From: Amoebidium appalachense
Lineage: Eukaryota > Ichthyosporea
Length of the DNA stretch: 64,000 nucleotides
Direction: 5' to 3'
Assembly: GCA_963693365.1 (NCBI GenBank)
Contig: CAVNZM010000011.1
Span: 5,084,001-5,148,000, forward strand
The position numbers and the translations under genes are program-made. The notes beneath the pieces were generated by a model. The model worked only from the letters and a program-made list of their open reading frames with translations. It was not told the origin of the DNA and searched no databases. Below, in pieces: positions 33,863 to 42,885 of this stretch (within the stretch, counting starts at the first letter, position 1; every line of letters begins with the position of its first letter).

Positions 33863-34242
33863 ACCACCACCACCACCACCACCCGCCCGCCCGCCCACCC
33901 ACCCACCACCACACACACGCGGGGGGGGGGGGGGGGGGGGGGGGGCAAAATTTGCAGTTTGTTGTCCGTCGTGAATGTGTTTTTTATTATTGGTAAACGC
34001 GTTATCCCCCCCCCCCCCCATCCCCTCCCAACGCACACACACGCACACACGCACACACACACAGCTTACCCACACACACACCATCACCGCCACCACTACT
34101 AAAAGATAGTCGAAGAAGAGAAGAACCGAAAAAGCTTGTCCGAATTCCGGCTTTGTTCTTCCACCTGCCCATGCACTAAAATGCACATGTACAGATGCTT
34201 TTGTGCACCCGCACACTTACACTCACACACACTCACACACGC

Positions 34243-34284
<42 letters not shown>

Positions 34285-34620
34285 CCACGTCCACACACCT
34301 GCTTGGACACACACATTCATACACACAAAATGGCACACACGATCTCAATTACTTATGAGGGTACCAATGCGCCGAGGGCAAGGCCAACAAAATGAAGGTT
34401 GGAAGGAGAGAAACACTTGGGTATATGTGTGTGCTTATGTCTCCTGGACGAGAAGGATGGGGGGGGGGGGGGGGGGGGGGGGGGGGGATGCAGGTGATGG
34501 GGTGCACCGGTGTTGGTTGTAACTCGCACCCTTTCCCAACAGGCACACCAACGAAGATTGTACGACCTTGCCCATGGTCTGTTTGTGCCAAAACCAGGGG
34601 CTACAATAGCGCTGGAATGA
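26196..34620 (+). CDS. PIGU: PIG-U, GPI transamidase complex subunit, complete 10-exon gene
   Basis: Ten exons join in phase: 26196-26232, 26903-26998, 28062-28126, 28941-29167, 29742-29842, 30754-30991, 31731-31874, 32626-32750, 33571-33740 and 34543-34620 (stop TGA). They encode 426 residues; the human protein has 435. PIG-U is a multi-pass ER membrane subunit of the complex that attaches GPI anchors to proteins. Diagnostic segments in order are [120 protein letters not shown] and the terminal [13 protein letters not shown]. Every junction has GT-AG ends (for example GTATGT, GTAAGT and GTAGGT donors). The start is fixed by the only in-frame ATG of exon 1. No frameshift is seen, so the gene appears functional. 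Confidence 0.97.
26540..26686 (+). repeat. Intronic dispersed repeat, divergent copy
   Basis: It runs from CACGAGGTGAATGGG through CCTCTGCTTATGCTGCATGC to TGTAACACATTCTAG, then a C run and a CA array. The order of landmarks matches the other intronic repeats, and it is in the sense direction of the PIG-U gene. Confidence 0.5.
29905..30042 (+). repeat. Intronic dispersed repeat
   Basis: GATGGGCTCTGCTAATTTTG... GGCTGATGTTGCATACTTGA... CACCGTGTTCCGCATTCTAAC is followed by a C run. It matches 31547-31664 and the reverse complement of 12431-12617. Confidence 0.75.
31547..31664 (+). repeat. Intronic dispersed repeat
   Basis: GGGCTCTGCTTATGACGCAT through ACCGTGTTCCGCATTCAAAC is followed by about 45 C and a CA array ending at the exon 7 acceptor. 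It is nearly identical to the minus-strand copies at 12431 and 12882. Confidence 0.8.
31955..32070 (+). repeat. Second intronic dispersed repeat family, plus copy
   Basis: GGGCTCTGTTCAAGTGTCTT... GTGTCTCCTCCACATTTCC resembles the reverse complement of 17425-17535. It is followed by a C-rich tract, as in the first family. Confidence 0.7.
33185..33290 (+). repeat. Intronic dispersed repeat, divergent copy
   Basis: CGAGGATGTGCTGTGCTTAT... TTGTAACACATTCTGACC is followed by C-rich and CA tracts. It shares its layout and 3' end with the copy at 26540-26686. Confidence 0.45.
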
Positions 34621-34910
34621 GGGGTTGCCTAAGAATGCGCATTTCATTAGCTGCGTTCTAAACCATCGAGTCATTTGTGGTGCCCTAACATCAGTCAGTG
34701 GGTGGCAGGGGGTTATTTTGCTTGCTATTCCTTGTTCCGGTGCTGTGTGGGTGGGTGTGTTGGGGGGGGGTAAGCAAAGAACGTGTCTTTTTCATTTTGT
34801 TTCTTGGTGGGGAGGGAGGGGGTTAGCAAAGCGTTGTGTGTGGGTGGGTGGGGGTGGGTGCATGCGTACACGGTAAGGACTTGTGTGCGTGTGTGTGTGT
34901 GAGCGCGTGC

Positions 34911-34941
<31 letters not shown>

Positions 34942-35258
34942 GTGTGCAGGGGGCGTATCTGTGTGTGTGGTGTGTGTGTGTGTGTGTGTTTTTGTTTTTG
35001 TTTTTGTTTTTTTTTTGGGGGGGGGGGGGGATATGATATACAGTGGAGATGGTGTATAGCGCCGCAATCTCTGGGGAAATTGGCCGCTATTTGAAGGTCA
35101 TTTACCGTGGGCCACGGTGGCCTGGTGCTGCTCTGGCATGCTATTTATTAAATGACGAGTCTGGAGGGGAGTGTTCTTCAACACTCCTAAGATTTTTATT
35201 AAGTCCAAAGATTCCAATTTCAGACCTCTAAAACTCCAATTTTGACATTTTCTGGATT

Positions 35259-36281
35259 TAGGATTTTATTTTCATCTTATATCCTGACGAAAGCTTGAAG
35301 AGTAGAGAGGAGAGGAGAGAGGAATTATCTAGACCATTGTTCCTTCTACATTCACTGTAATTACTAAAACAGTAATGTTGTTTCCGCATGCCTTTCTTGC
35401 CAGCACACTTCAAAAAATTCAGCGGAATTTCAGTAGAGCCTTCTGCCTCGAGCAAAACTTCCCCCCTTCCTCTCCCCCCTTCTCTCCCCTCCCCCCTCCC
35501 CCCCCCCCCCCCCCCCCCCCTCCCCCTCCCCCCCCTCCCCCTCCCCCCCCCCCCCAACTTCCTCATCCTCCTCTACCTCCTCCTCACCCCTTCCCCAAAA
35601 ACATTACAGTTGAGAAGAATTAGGGTGGGAGGGAGAGGGGGGGGGGGGGGGGAGGGGGAGGGGGGGGAGAGGGGGGGATCTAGAATCATGCATCACTGAC
35701 CAGGGCCTCAAGTCTCAGCTCCAACAAGAAATTCTTCGAGCCTCCCCCCCCCCCCCCCCCCCCCCCCCCCCCGAGTCTTTGTACATGTGCAACAAAAGAA
35801 AAAGCTCTTAGGAGATATTTGGGTGGGTGGGTGGGTGGGTCCATGGCCATGGGGGGGGGGGGGGGGGGGGGGGGGGGGAGGGGGGGATATGATAGTAGCA
35901 TCTCTTTGTTGTCGCCAAGTTGTTCAGCAAACACAGAGGGAATGCCAACACACCTTTTCAACGCCATTCAATTTGGTACACGCACACACATAAAGGCATA
36001 TGGCCATGGCTATAACGTGCATGCCGCTCCTCCAACTCCCCCTCCCCCCACTCCCACCCCACCCCACCTCACCCCACCGTACCCGGCCGGCCCACCATCA
36101 CCACCATTACCACCACCTCAAGACAACGGATAATGATAATGAGCATCAGTAAAGTAACTTGATGATAATAATACGTTCCTAATATAAATACTCAACAACT
36201 TTAAAAGGCCCCGGAGCTAGGATCGAGGAGGAGCTCGAGGGGAGGGGGGGGGGGGGGGGGGGGGGGAAGCGTGAGGCGAGG

Positions 36282-36316
<35 letters not shown>

Positions 36317-36600
36317 GGGCACGGTTGTTGTTGTTGTTTTGGGGGGGGGGGGGGGGGGGGAGGGAGGAAGGGGAGGGGGGGGGGGGGGGAGGGGAGAGGG
36401 GGAGAGAAGGGGGGAGGGCAGGGGGGAGGGGGGAGGGGGGTAAATCAGAAAACTTTCGCGGCGTGCGTATCCGTCGGGGTTTCCCAGGTAGACAAGTACA
36501 GGCCCGGACGCCACATGGGTTAAGCACACGCAAGTGAATTTGCCTGCCGCCACTAACAGGCACGGTGACACTGCGGGTGTGGGTGCATCACACAGTGTGT
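35259..36600 (-). CDS. Probable exons of an unidentified minus-strand gene
   Basis: Four minus-strand islands with protein-like codons are separated by C/G runs, as in the spliced genes here. They lie at about 36566-36450 (ASGPVLVYLGNPDGYARRES), 35935-35890 (GIPSVFAEQLGDNKEML), 35735-35700 (KNFLLELRLEALVSD) and 35460-35259 (EVLLEAEGSTEIPLNFLKCA, running to a stop at 35259). The first has a plausible acceptor (CCCGCAG) and the third a GTCAGT donor. I could not join them all in phase and do not recognise a family. The direction is convergent with PIG-U. Confidence 0.35.
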
Positions 36601-37308
36601 GTAACACCCGACGTGTCCTGGAATAGAGCGTGGCGGCTTTTTCTTACAGCAACTTTTAATTCTATTTTTTTTTTCCCCCTTCGGAATGGATTCGTCAGTT
36701 TATATAAACGAGCTGTGAGATTAGGGTCAGATATCGAGGTCCCCTGTGACTCTAATACCAGCCTCTGAGTAGGCAGTAGCAAAGCCAGTTACCGCATAAT
36801 AATGTAAGTAAATCACCCAAGAGGCAGCCAGAAGGCACTACATACTTCTTACAGCATATTGAACACGATGATTATTTACATGTCAGCTGTATGACATTCA
36901 AAGTTTGTACAACTTTCAAAGCTTGGTACATAAGACTTTAAATTAGTAATTCTAGATCTGGCCCTTTGCTCAGCGCATAACATTGAACCATTCATTCATT
37001 ACGTTATTTTCATAATCTTGCCAACTTTACTCACGTGAGTAACAAACGATTTAACCCAGTCATGTGAGTGAGTAATAACTACAGCCCCCTTTTCCCGTTC
37101 TTAGATTTTTCGTTCAAGAATTTCAAATTATCTTCGATATCCTATCTCTTTGTAACACTGCTGCAAACGAAACATACGTACAAACTTCATTGTTTACGCA
37201 CGTGCACTTGCTCTGCTCTAACTCTCATTAGTGCAGCTCAGCAAGCACATTTCAAAAACCTTTCGTAGCCGAAGCTGGACTCCCGAAGCTGATCCAGAAG
37301 TCCTTGAT
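36601..37308. other. Intergenic, transition from spliced host genes to compact genes
   Basis: AT-rich unique sequence with no credible open frame. The dense C/G runs and CA arrays of the left part of the window stop at about 36.45 kb. Confidence 0.4.
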
Positions 37309-37581
37309 TCACAAATCCATGTCGAACGTCAAGAATTCTTCATCCGAAGCCGGTGTTTCCACAGGCTCCAAACCCTCGTCCCAATTACTCCTTGAGAGCC
37401 ACCGGAGCTCCAAATGAAAGGGCTCAACAGGGGCTTGGTCTTCTTTCGCTGGTATTATCCCATGCTCCTCCATGTAGATTTCCGTGCGAAATCGCTCTGC
37501 AAAGCGCATTCGGGCAAGTTTCCGCTGGGCTGCTTCAACTTCCTTTCCCTTCAGCTTTCTGAATGCTGGGGCAGGGTACAT
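37309..37581 (-). CDS. Small hypothetical protein, 90 residues
   Basis: An intact ATG-to-stop frame starts MYPAPAFRKLKGKEVEAAQR, is basic and helical at first, then becomes acidic (SDEEFLTFDMDL at the end). A charged N-terminal helix with an acidic C-terminus would suit a DNA- or protein-binding adaptor, but that is inference. It lies 33 bp downstream of the next minus-strand frame, so one transcript could carry both. No family is recognised. Confidence 0.45.
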   Translation of the reverse strand: MYPAPAFRKLKGKEVEAAQRKLARMRFAERFRTEIYMEEHGIIPAKEDQAPVEPFHLELRWLSRSNWDEGLEPVETPASDEEFLTFDMDL

Positions 37582-37613
37582 TTCTGCTTCTTAGTTTTGT
37601 GCTAAACCGGTTC

Positions 37614-37964
37614 TCAATGGGTCTTTTCCAAGTCAAAAGTTAATTCTTCTGATAGTGGTATGTTGAACCTTTTTGGTCTAAAAGGAGACAGGTGCAAAAA
37701 AACTACTGTTCTGATATTGATGTTGCTGCTTGATACCGCTTCTTTTCTAGGAATCACGAAGAGTGAAAAACCTTGTTGGCATTTCAGCTTCGAAGCATAT
37801 GCAGAACCTTTGGTGCTCAATCCCTTTTCTTTCTTTCTCTTTGTTTTTTCAATTTTTGGGGTTTGTTGTTGTCGTTCAAATCGTTGTCGACACGTGGACA
37901 AGAAGGTTTTGAACGCGTTCTGGGCGTGTTCACGCTTTATATACCTGTCGCTTGGTGACATCAT
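37614..37964 (-). CDS. Hypothetical basic protein, 116 residues
   Basis: This minus-strand frame starts MMSPSDRYIKREHAQNAFKT. Lys/Arg-rich stretches such as KTKRKKEKG suggest nucleic-acid binding or nuclear import. A consensus TATA box (TATATAAAG, 37943-37935) lies inside its first codons, so the annotated start may not be the one used. The transcript could instead mainly serve the 37309-37581 frame downstream. No homologue is recognised. Confidence 0.35.
   Translation of the reverse strand: MMSPSDRYIKREHAQNAFKTFLSTCRQRFERQQQTPKIEKTKRKKEKGLSTKGSAYASKLKCQQGFSLFVIPRKEAVSSSNINIRTVVFLHLSPFRPKRFNIPLSEELTFDLEKTH
37935..37943 (-). promoter_or_regulatory. TATA box, minus strand
   Basis: TATATAAAG on the minus strand, a consensus TATA element, lies upstream of two short minus-strand frames and close to their start. 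Confidence 0.4.
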
Positions 37965-38513
37965 CCTAAAGCATCAGAGGCGGGCAAATATTTGTAATGT
38001 AGCCTTGGGCATACGCGGCATATGGGTGTGGCGTCCGAATTCACAATCAATATTACACTAATTATGGCAGGGGTAAATCGCAAAACAACTTATAACTAGT
38101 TTCTTTGGGAATGGTCTATAGAATAAAGTTATCTATAGATAAACCTCTTGTGTCTTGAGCATGTTTGATGTCGACATGAATATACCTATAACTGCTTTTG
38201 CATGCTTCTTTAGGAATGTCATGTGGGATGGCAAAATGGAAGCCGCTTATTCTACCTGACTTTACACCAATAGAATGCTTTCATAATCATGTGGTGTGGA
38301 TGTGATCATGAGGTGGTCATCGCATGTCATGATATATGCAGTGTAAAATTAATAAGAAAAAAATAAACATCTGAGTATTTATTTTTATATTTCTGGCGCT
38401 AAACGGCATGCTTACAGCTCGTTTTTGGCTGGGAAAAACCGAAAACGTATTGCTATCTACGGGTATGACTGTGTACTTTATTACATCCAATCAGATGGGG
38501 GACACGAGTGCAC

Positions 38514-38857
38514 TTGGGATATTCGGGTTGGTTGTAAGGTTTTCCGGGTCGGGCCGAAGGCCCTAACGGGCCGCAGGCCCGCCTATTGGGCCATAGGCCC
38601 TAGGCCGCCAGGCCCGGGGCGCCGGGACCGGGGCCCCGACCCGGCCCGCGAGCCACCCCCGGCCCGGCCCGGCCAGCCGCTGCTAACCCCCCCGCGGGCC
38701 GGGCCGGGCCGGGGGTGGCTCGCGGGCCGGGTCGGGGCCCCGGTCCCGGCGCCCCGGGCCTGGCGGCCTAGGGCCTATGGCCCAATAGGCGGGCCTGCGG
38801 CCCGTTAGGGCCTTCGGCCCGACCCGGAAAACCTTACAACCAACCCGAATATCCCAA
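38514..38857. repeat. Perfect 161-bp inverted repeat, extremely GC-rich (foldback element)
   Basis: The arms 38514-38674 and 38697-38857 are exact reverse complements, separated by a 22-bp spacer. Each arm contains a string of small hairpins with three-base loops (GGGCC-GAA-GGCCC, GGGCC-GCA-GGCCC, GGGCC-ATA-GGCCC). Just outside the arms a CCAATCAGA box recurs in inverted orientation (38487-38495, 38869-38878). It does not look coding. It may be a foldback or MITE-like transposon, a viral hairpin end or an origin. Confidence 0.95.
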
Positions 38858-38972
38858 TATTGCTTCATTCTGATTGGTTGTCACACCACGGGGTTTCCCG
38901 ATTGTTCTTCGAATGACATTTGCTATCACCATCAGACAGTTCTCCAATATTAGAACAGAAAACGGTCTCTAC

Positions 38973-39075
38973 CCAGATGGCCAGATGGCCAGGTCAAATT
39001 CAGTGTGTGGAAAAAGGTGGATAAAACGGGATAAAACGGTGAGCAAAATGATCTGGCCATCTGGCCATGTGGCCA
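38973..39075. repeat. Imperfect inverted repeat around ATAAAACGG direct repeats
   Basis: CCAGATGGCCAGATGGCCAG (38973-38992) faces its near reverse complement TCTGGCCATCTGGCCATGTG (39052-39071). Between them GATAAAACGG occurs twice in tandem (39020-39039). The layout is compatible with a protein-binding site or replication origin, which is inference. Confidence 0.6.
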
Positions 39076-39109
39076 TGGAATCTCTATATCTAAAAATAGC
39101 TGCCACTGC

Positions 39110-39500
39110 GCCGGGGCGTGGTTCCGGGAGGCAGGGGAGGCAGGGGGGGCACACGTGCAGGGGAGGCAGGGGGGACACACGTGCAGGGGAGGCAGGGGGG
39201 ACACTCACTGCCACCACTGGGGGCCGTGGTTCCGGCAGCAGGGGGGGCAGGGGGGCAGGGGAGGCACACGTGCACAGGAGGCTGGGGAGAGTGGGGGAAC
39301 CATGGTTGTGTGATACTCTATCCCCCATGTATGGCTGAGTTAAGACCATTTGTTCATGTAGCACGATCTTCTAGCATGCACGTGTTGGAATGCCACCACT
39401 GGGGGGCCTGGTTCCGGCAGGCAGGGGGGCAGGGGGGCAGGGGGGCAGGGGGGACTGGGGGGCAGGGGGGCAGGGGGGCTGGGGGGACTGGCATGCCACT
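39110..39500. repeat. GC-rich minisatellite, GGCAGGGGGG type
   Basis: Degenerate tandem copies of GGCAGGGG(A/G)GGCAGGGGGG(A/C)ACACGTGCA cover 39128-39290, and shorter (GGCAGGGG)n copies cover 39417-39490. Confidence 0.75.
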
Positions 39501-39550
39501 CACGGGGAGGATAGTGTATGTTGGCACGTGGGGGTGTGTGGGTGGTTTTT

Positions 39551-40129
39551 TTATTTGGGCTTGTGCTTATGGCAATGGGTCGTAGATTTCACCCTGTTTT
39601 TGCAGGGATTGCCAGCCTTGGTTTTGCCCTGGCAGTACCCATTTTCCCTGCCCACACCCACCGCTGCAGCTGCAACCGGTGGCTGTGGTGCACCCATGGG
39701 TGGATCCGGAGTGGACACAGTCAGCGCGGGTACCCCGGTGCGCTCGGTGCGAGGGCGCTGCATTTCTGCGACTGTAAAGGCGGCCAGGAGGTCGTCCAGC
39801 AGGAGGTTTGCATGAGCATAGTCCCCGGCCTTGTGGGGGTGGAGGATGTTGATGGTGTTGTCGCTGTAGAGGAGGACACCGGTGGCAGGGGCAAAGCATA
39901 CCCAGGGCTTGAAGCCGTCCTTGTGGTGTGGGCATGTTTTCTTTTTGTTTTTGCACTGGGCTTTTTTTGAGGGTGCAAATGCAGGGCATCGTTCGGGGTC
40001 AACCGAATCGGGGCGCAAAAGTGCGTCTCCCATTTCTAGTGTTTTGTTTTGGTGTGCACTGTTCTTGGATTGGGGTGAAGCGAGACAAAAAGTAAAAGCG
40101 AGTACTTTTTGTTGACTGGTTGATGGCAT
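39551..40129 (-). CDS. Cys/His-rich protein with a DUF5763-like C-terminal zinc motif
   Basis: The first in-frame ATG is at 40129 (MPSTSQQKVLAFTF), giving 192 residues. Two Cys/His clusters are visible: CPAFAPSKKAQCKNKKKTC followed by PHH near residue 50, and YCQGKTKAGNPCKNRV with CHKHKPK at the very end. The second has the C-x-G-x-T-x-x-G-x-x-C spacing of the small DUF5763-type zinc modules common in large DNA viruses and phages. Between them are hydrophobic and alanine/proline-rich stretches. A CCAAT-type box (GATTGGTCAG) lies just upstream. The function is unknown and nucleic-acid binding is likely. Confidence 0.6.
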   Translation of the reverse strand: MPSTSQQKVLAFTFCLASPQSKNSAHQNKTLEMGDALLRPDSVDPERCPAFAPSKKAQCKNKKKTCPHHKDGFKPWVCFAPATGVLLYSDNTINILHPHKAGDYAHANLLLDDLLAAFTVAEMQRPRTERTGVPALTVSTPDPPMGAPQPPVAAAAVGVGRENGYCQGKTKAGNPCKNRVKSTTHCHKHKPK

Positions 40130-40337
40130 ATCAATCAATCTCTTGGTGCCAAACCACTGACCAATCACATGGGTGTATTCACGAATTCCAATCTAAATTC
40201 GGCATCTGGAGAGAGGGGTACTGGTAAAACACAAGAGCAACACGGCATCAAGAGTTTGTACCACAGGCAAGATCTCAGAGAGGTCACTTTTGGGGTGTAA
40301 CACGTCGGATACTGAAAGTTTTGTGAGGTACACGTAC

Positions 40338-40610
40338 ATGTTCGACAGCACGGTCACCACAGGCATTCTTTATGTGATATCTATATGCAGTGTCGTTGCA
40401 AATATACACTGGTACAATTTAATGAAGTCCGAACCGAATGCTAGAGAGAAAGTGAACAAAATGTATCTGGTGTACGTCAGCGCTGCTATTGTCCTCACAT
40501 GTTTATTGGTTACACCATTGGTGTATGCAGTCATATACTATTTCAATAAGAAGACGGGTGCTGCGGAGTACGACACCACTCTGAGACAAACAAGTCACTC
40601 GGACTTTTAA
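40338..40610 (+). CDS. Small two-pass membrane protein, 90 residues
   Basis: The first in-frame ATG is at 40338 (MFDSTVTTGILYVISICSVV). Two hydrophobic segments (about residues 8-22 and 46-67, VYVSAAIVLTCLLVTPLVYA) are separated by a charged loop. The polar tail ends TSHSDF. The frame is intronless and lies just left of a minisatellite. It has the size and shape of small viral membrane proteins, but there is no family assignment. Confidence 0.5.
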   Translation: MFDSTVTTGILYVISICSVVANIHWYNLMKSEPNAREKVNKMYLVYVSAAIVLTCLLVTPLVYAVIYYFNKKTGAAEYDTTLRQTSHSDF

Positions 40611-40624
40611 TTCAATTAACACAC

Positions 40625-40895
40625 CGCGCTACAAAAGTGGAGTACACGACAATCACAGCGCCAGCGCTGATACAAAAGTGGAGTACACGACAATCACAGC
40701 GCCAGCGCTGATACAAAAGTGGAGTACACGCCAGCGCTGATACAAAAGTGGAGTACCGCCAGCGCTGATACAAAAGTGGAGTACACGACAATCACAGCGC
40801 CAGCGCTGATACAAAAGTGGAGTACACGACAATCACAGCGCCAGCGCTGATACAAAAGTGGAGTACACGCCAGCGCTGATACAAAAAGCAATAAA
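40625..40895. repeat. Tandem repeat of about 41 bp (CAGCGCTGATACAAAAGTGG)
   Basis: About seven full or shortened copies of CAGCGCTGATACAAAAGTGG AGTACACGACAATCACAGCGC are present, with some copies lacking the ACAATCACAG part. A related sequence recurs inverted at 44808-45036. Confidence 0.9.
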
Positions 40896-41034
40896 CATGG
40901 TACTCCACACCACACGTGCACCGACCCGAAAACACGAAAATAAACACACAACGACAGCGCTGCACGGCCGATACAGTTACTTTGCATACCATTGGCCCGG
41001 GCTGGGATGAACGAGTAACACTGCTAGTGCATGC

Positions 41035-42350
41035 AGGGAATACAGAGCAGGAAGAGAGAAATGGTGCTAGTGCATGTGGGTGGTGGGGGACTCTTTGAAT
41101 GCATGCATGGCATGGGGATTGAAGGACTTAGACGTGCATGCATGAAGGGGGGAGGGGAGGGGGGGGGGGGTGGGGGGGGGGATATAGAGCAGGAAGAGAG
41201 AAATGGTGCTAGTGCATGTGGGTGGTGGGGGACTCTTTGAATGCATGCATGGCATGGGGATTGAAGGACTTAGACGTGCATGCATGAAGGGGGGAGGGGA
41301 GGGGGGGGGGGATATAGAGCAGGAAGAGAGAAATGGTGCTAGTGCATGTGGGTGGTGGGGGACTCTTTGAATGCATGCATGGCATGGGGATTGAAGGACT
41401 TAGACGTGCATGCATGAAGGGGGGAGGGGAGGGGGGGGGGGGATATAGAGCAGGAAGAGAGAAATGGTGCTAGTGCATGTGGGTGGTGGGGGACTCTTTG
41501 AATGTGTGCATGGCATGGGGATTGAAGGACTTAGACGTGCATGCATGAAGGGGGGAGGGGAGGAGGGGGGTGGGGGGGGGGATATAGAGCAGGAAGAGAG
41601 AAATGGTGCTAGTGCATGTGGGTGGTGGGGGACTCTTTGAGTGTGTGCATGGCATGGGGATTGAAGGACTTAGACGTGCATGCATGAAGGGGGAAGGGGA
41701 GGGGGGGGGGGTGGGGGGGGGGGGATATAGAGCAGGAAGAGAGAAATGGTGCTAGTGCATGTGGGTGGTGGGGGACTCTTTGAGTGTGTGCATGGCATGG
41801 GGATTGAAGGACTTAGACGTGCATGCATGAAGGGGGAAGGGGAGGGGGGGGTGGGGGGGGGGGGGGATATAGAGCAGGAAGAGCGAAATGGTGCTAGTGC
41901 ATGTGGGTGGTGGGGGACTCTTTGAGTGTGTGCATGGCATGGGGATTGAAGGACTTAGACGTGCATGCATGAAGGGGGGGGAGGGGAGGGGGGGGGGGGG
42001 GGGGGGGGGGATATAGAGCAGGAAGAGAGAAATGGTGCTAGTGCATGTGGGTGGTGGGGGACTCTTTGAGTGTGTGCATGGCATGGGATTGAAGGACTTA
42101 GACGTGCATGCATGAAGGGGGAAGGGGGAGGGGGGGGGGGGGTGGGGGGGGGATATAGAGCAGGAAGAGAGAAATGGTGCTAGTGCATGTGGGTGGTGGG
42201 GGACTCTTTGAGTGTGTGCATGGCATGGGGATTGAAGGACTTAGACGTGCATGCATGAAGGGGGGAGGGGGGATACAGAGCAGGAAGAGAGAAATAGTGC
42301 TAGTGCATGTGGGTGGTGGGACTCTTTGAGTGTGTGAAGGACTTAGACGT
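41035..42350. repeat. Minisatellite of about 130-140 bp, ten copies
   Basis: Each unit runs from GATATAGAGCAGGAAGAGAG through AGTGCATGTGGGTGGTGGGG and GGCATGGGGATTGAAGGACT to a variable G-rich tail. The tail length varies most between copies, and there is only slight base divergence elsewhere, so expansion is recent. No coding role is apparent. Confidence 0.95.
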
Positions 42351-42488
42351 GCATCACGTCTGTGTATACAAGCATGTGGGGTAAGCACAGATTCAGATAA
42401 CACTGGATTTCTTTTTATAAAATCCATCTCCAACCGATTGTAAAAAGAAATCCCAAAACTTCTACCTATACATTATACAGAAACCGTA

Positions 42489-42673
42489 GGCTCTGCCATG
42501 TAACATAGTCGAAGCCCCCCCCCCCCCCAAAAAAAAACAAAAAAAAACAAAAACAAAAACCAAAAAAAAAAAACAATGCTTTCAAGTCTATATTTTTCCA
42601 GATTTCACACGGCATCACTCCCACGTCCTAGGCTCTGCCATGTAACATAGTCGAAGCCCCCCCCCCCCCCCCC

Positions 42674-42707
<34 letters not shown>

Positions 42708-42802
42708 AATGCTTTCCGTGTTTCATAGCCAAGTCTATATTTTTCCACATTTCACACGGCATCACTCCAACGTCTTAGGCTCTGCCATGTAACATAGTCG
42801 AA

Positions 42803-42833
<31 letters not shown>

Positions 42834-42880
42834 CAAAAAAAAAACAAAAAAAAAAACAAAACAAAAAAAACACACACAAA
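42489..42880. repeat. Three tandem copies of a 140-150-bp unit with C-run/A-run core
   Basis: TAGGCTCTGCCATGTAACAT starts copies at about 42489, 42630 and 42777. Each is followed by GTCGAAG, a C run, an A-rich run and CAATGCTTTC... CACGGCATCACTCC. The C and A run lengths differ per copy. It ends just before the coiled-coil gene. Confidence 0.9.
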
Positions 42881-42885
42881 GTCTT

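Noticed and set aside
38425-38868. Identical 53-residue peptides encoded on both strands
   Set aside because: This is a by-product of the perfect inverted repeat, without a coding signature.
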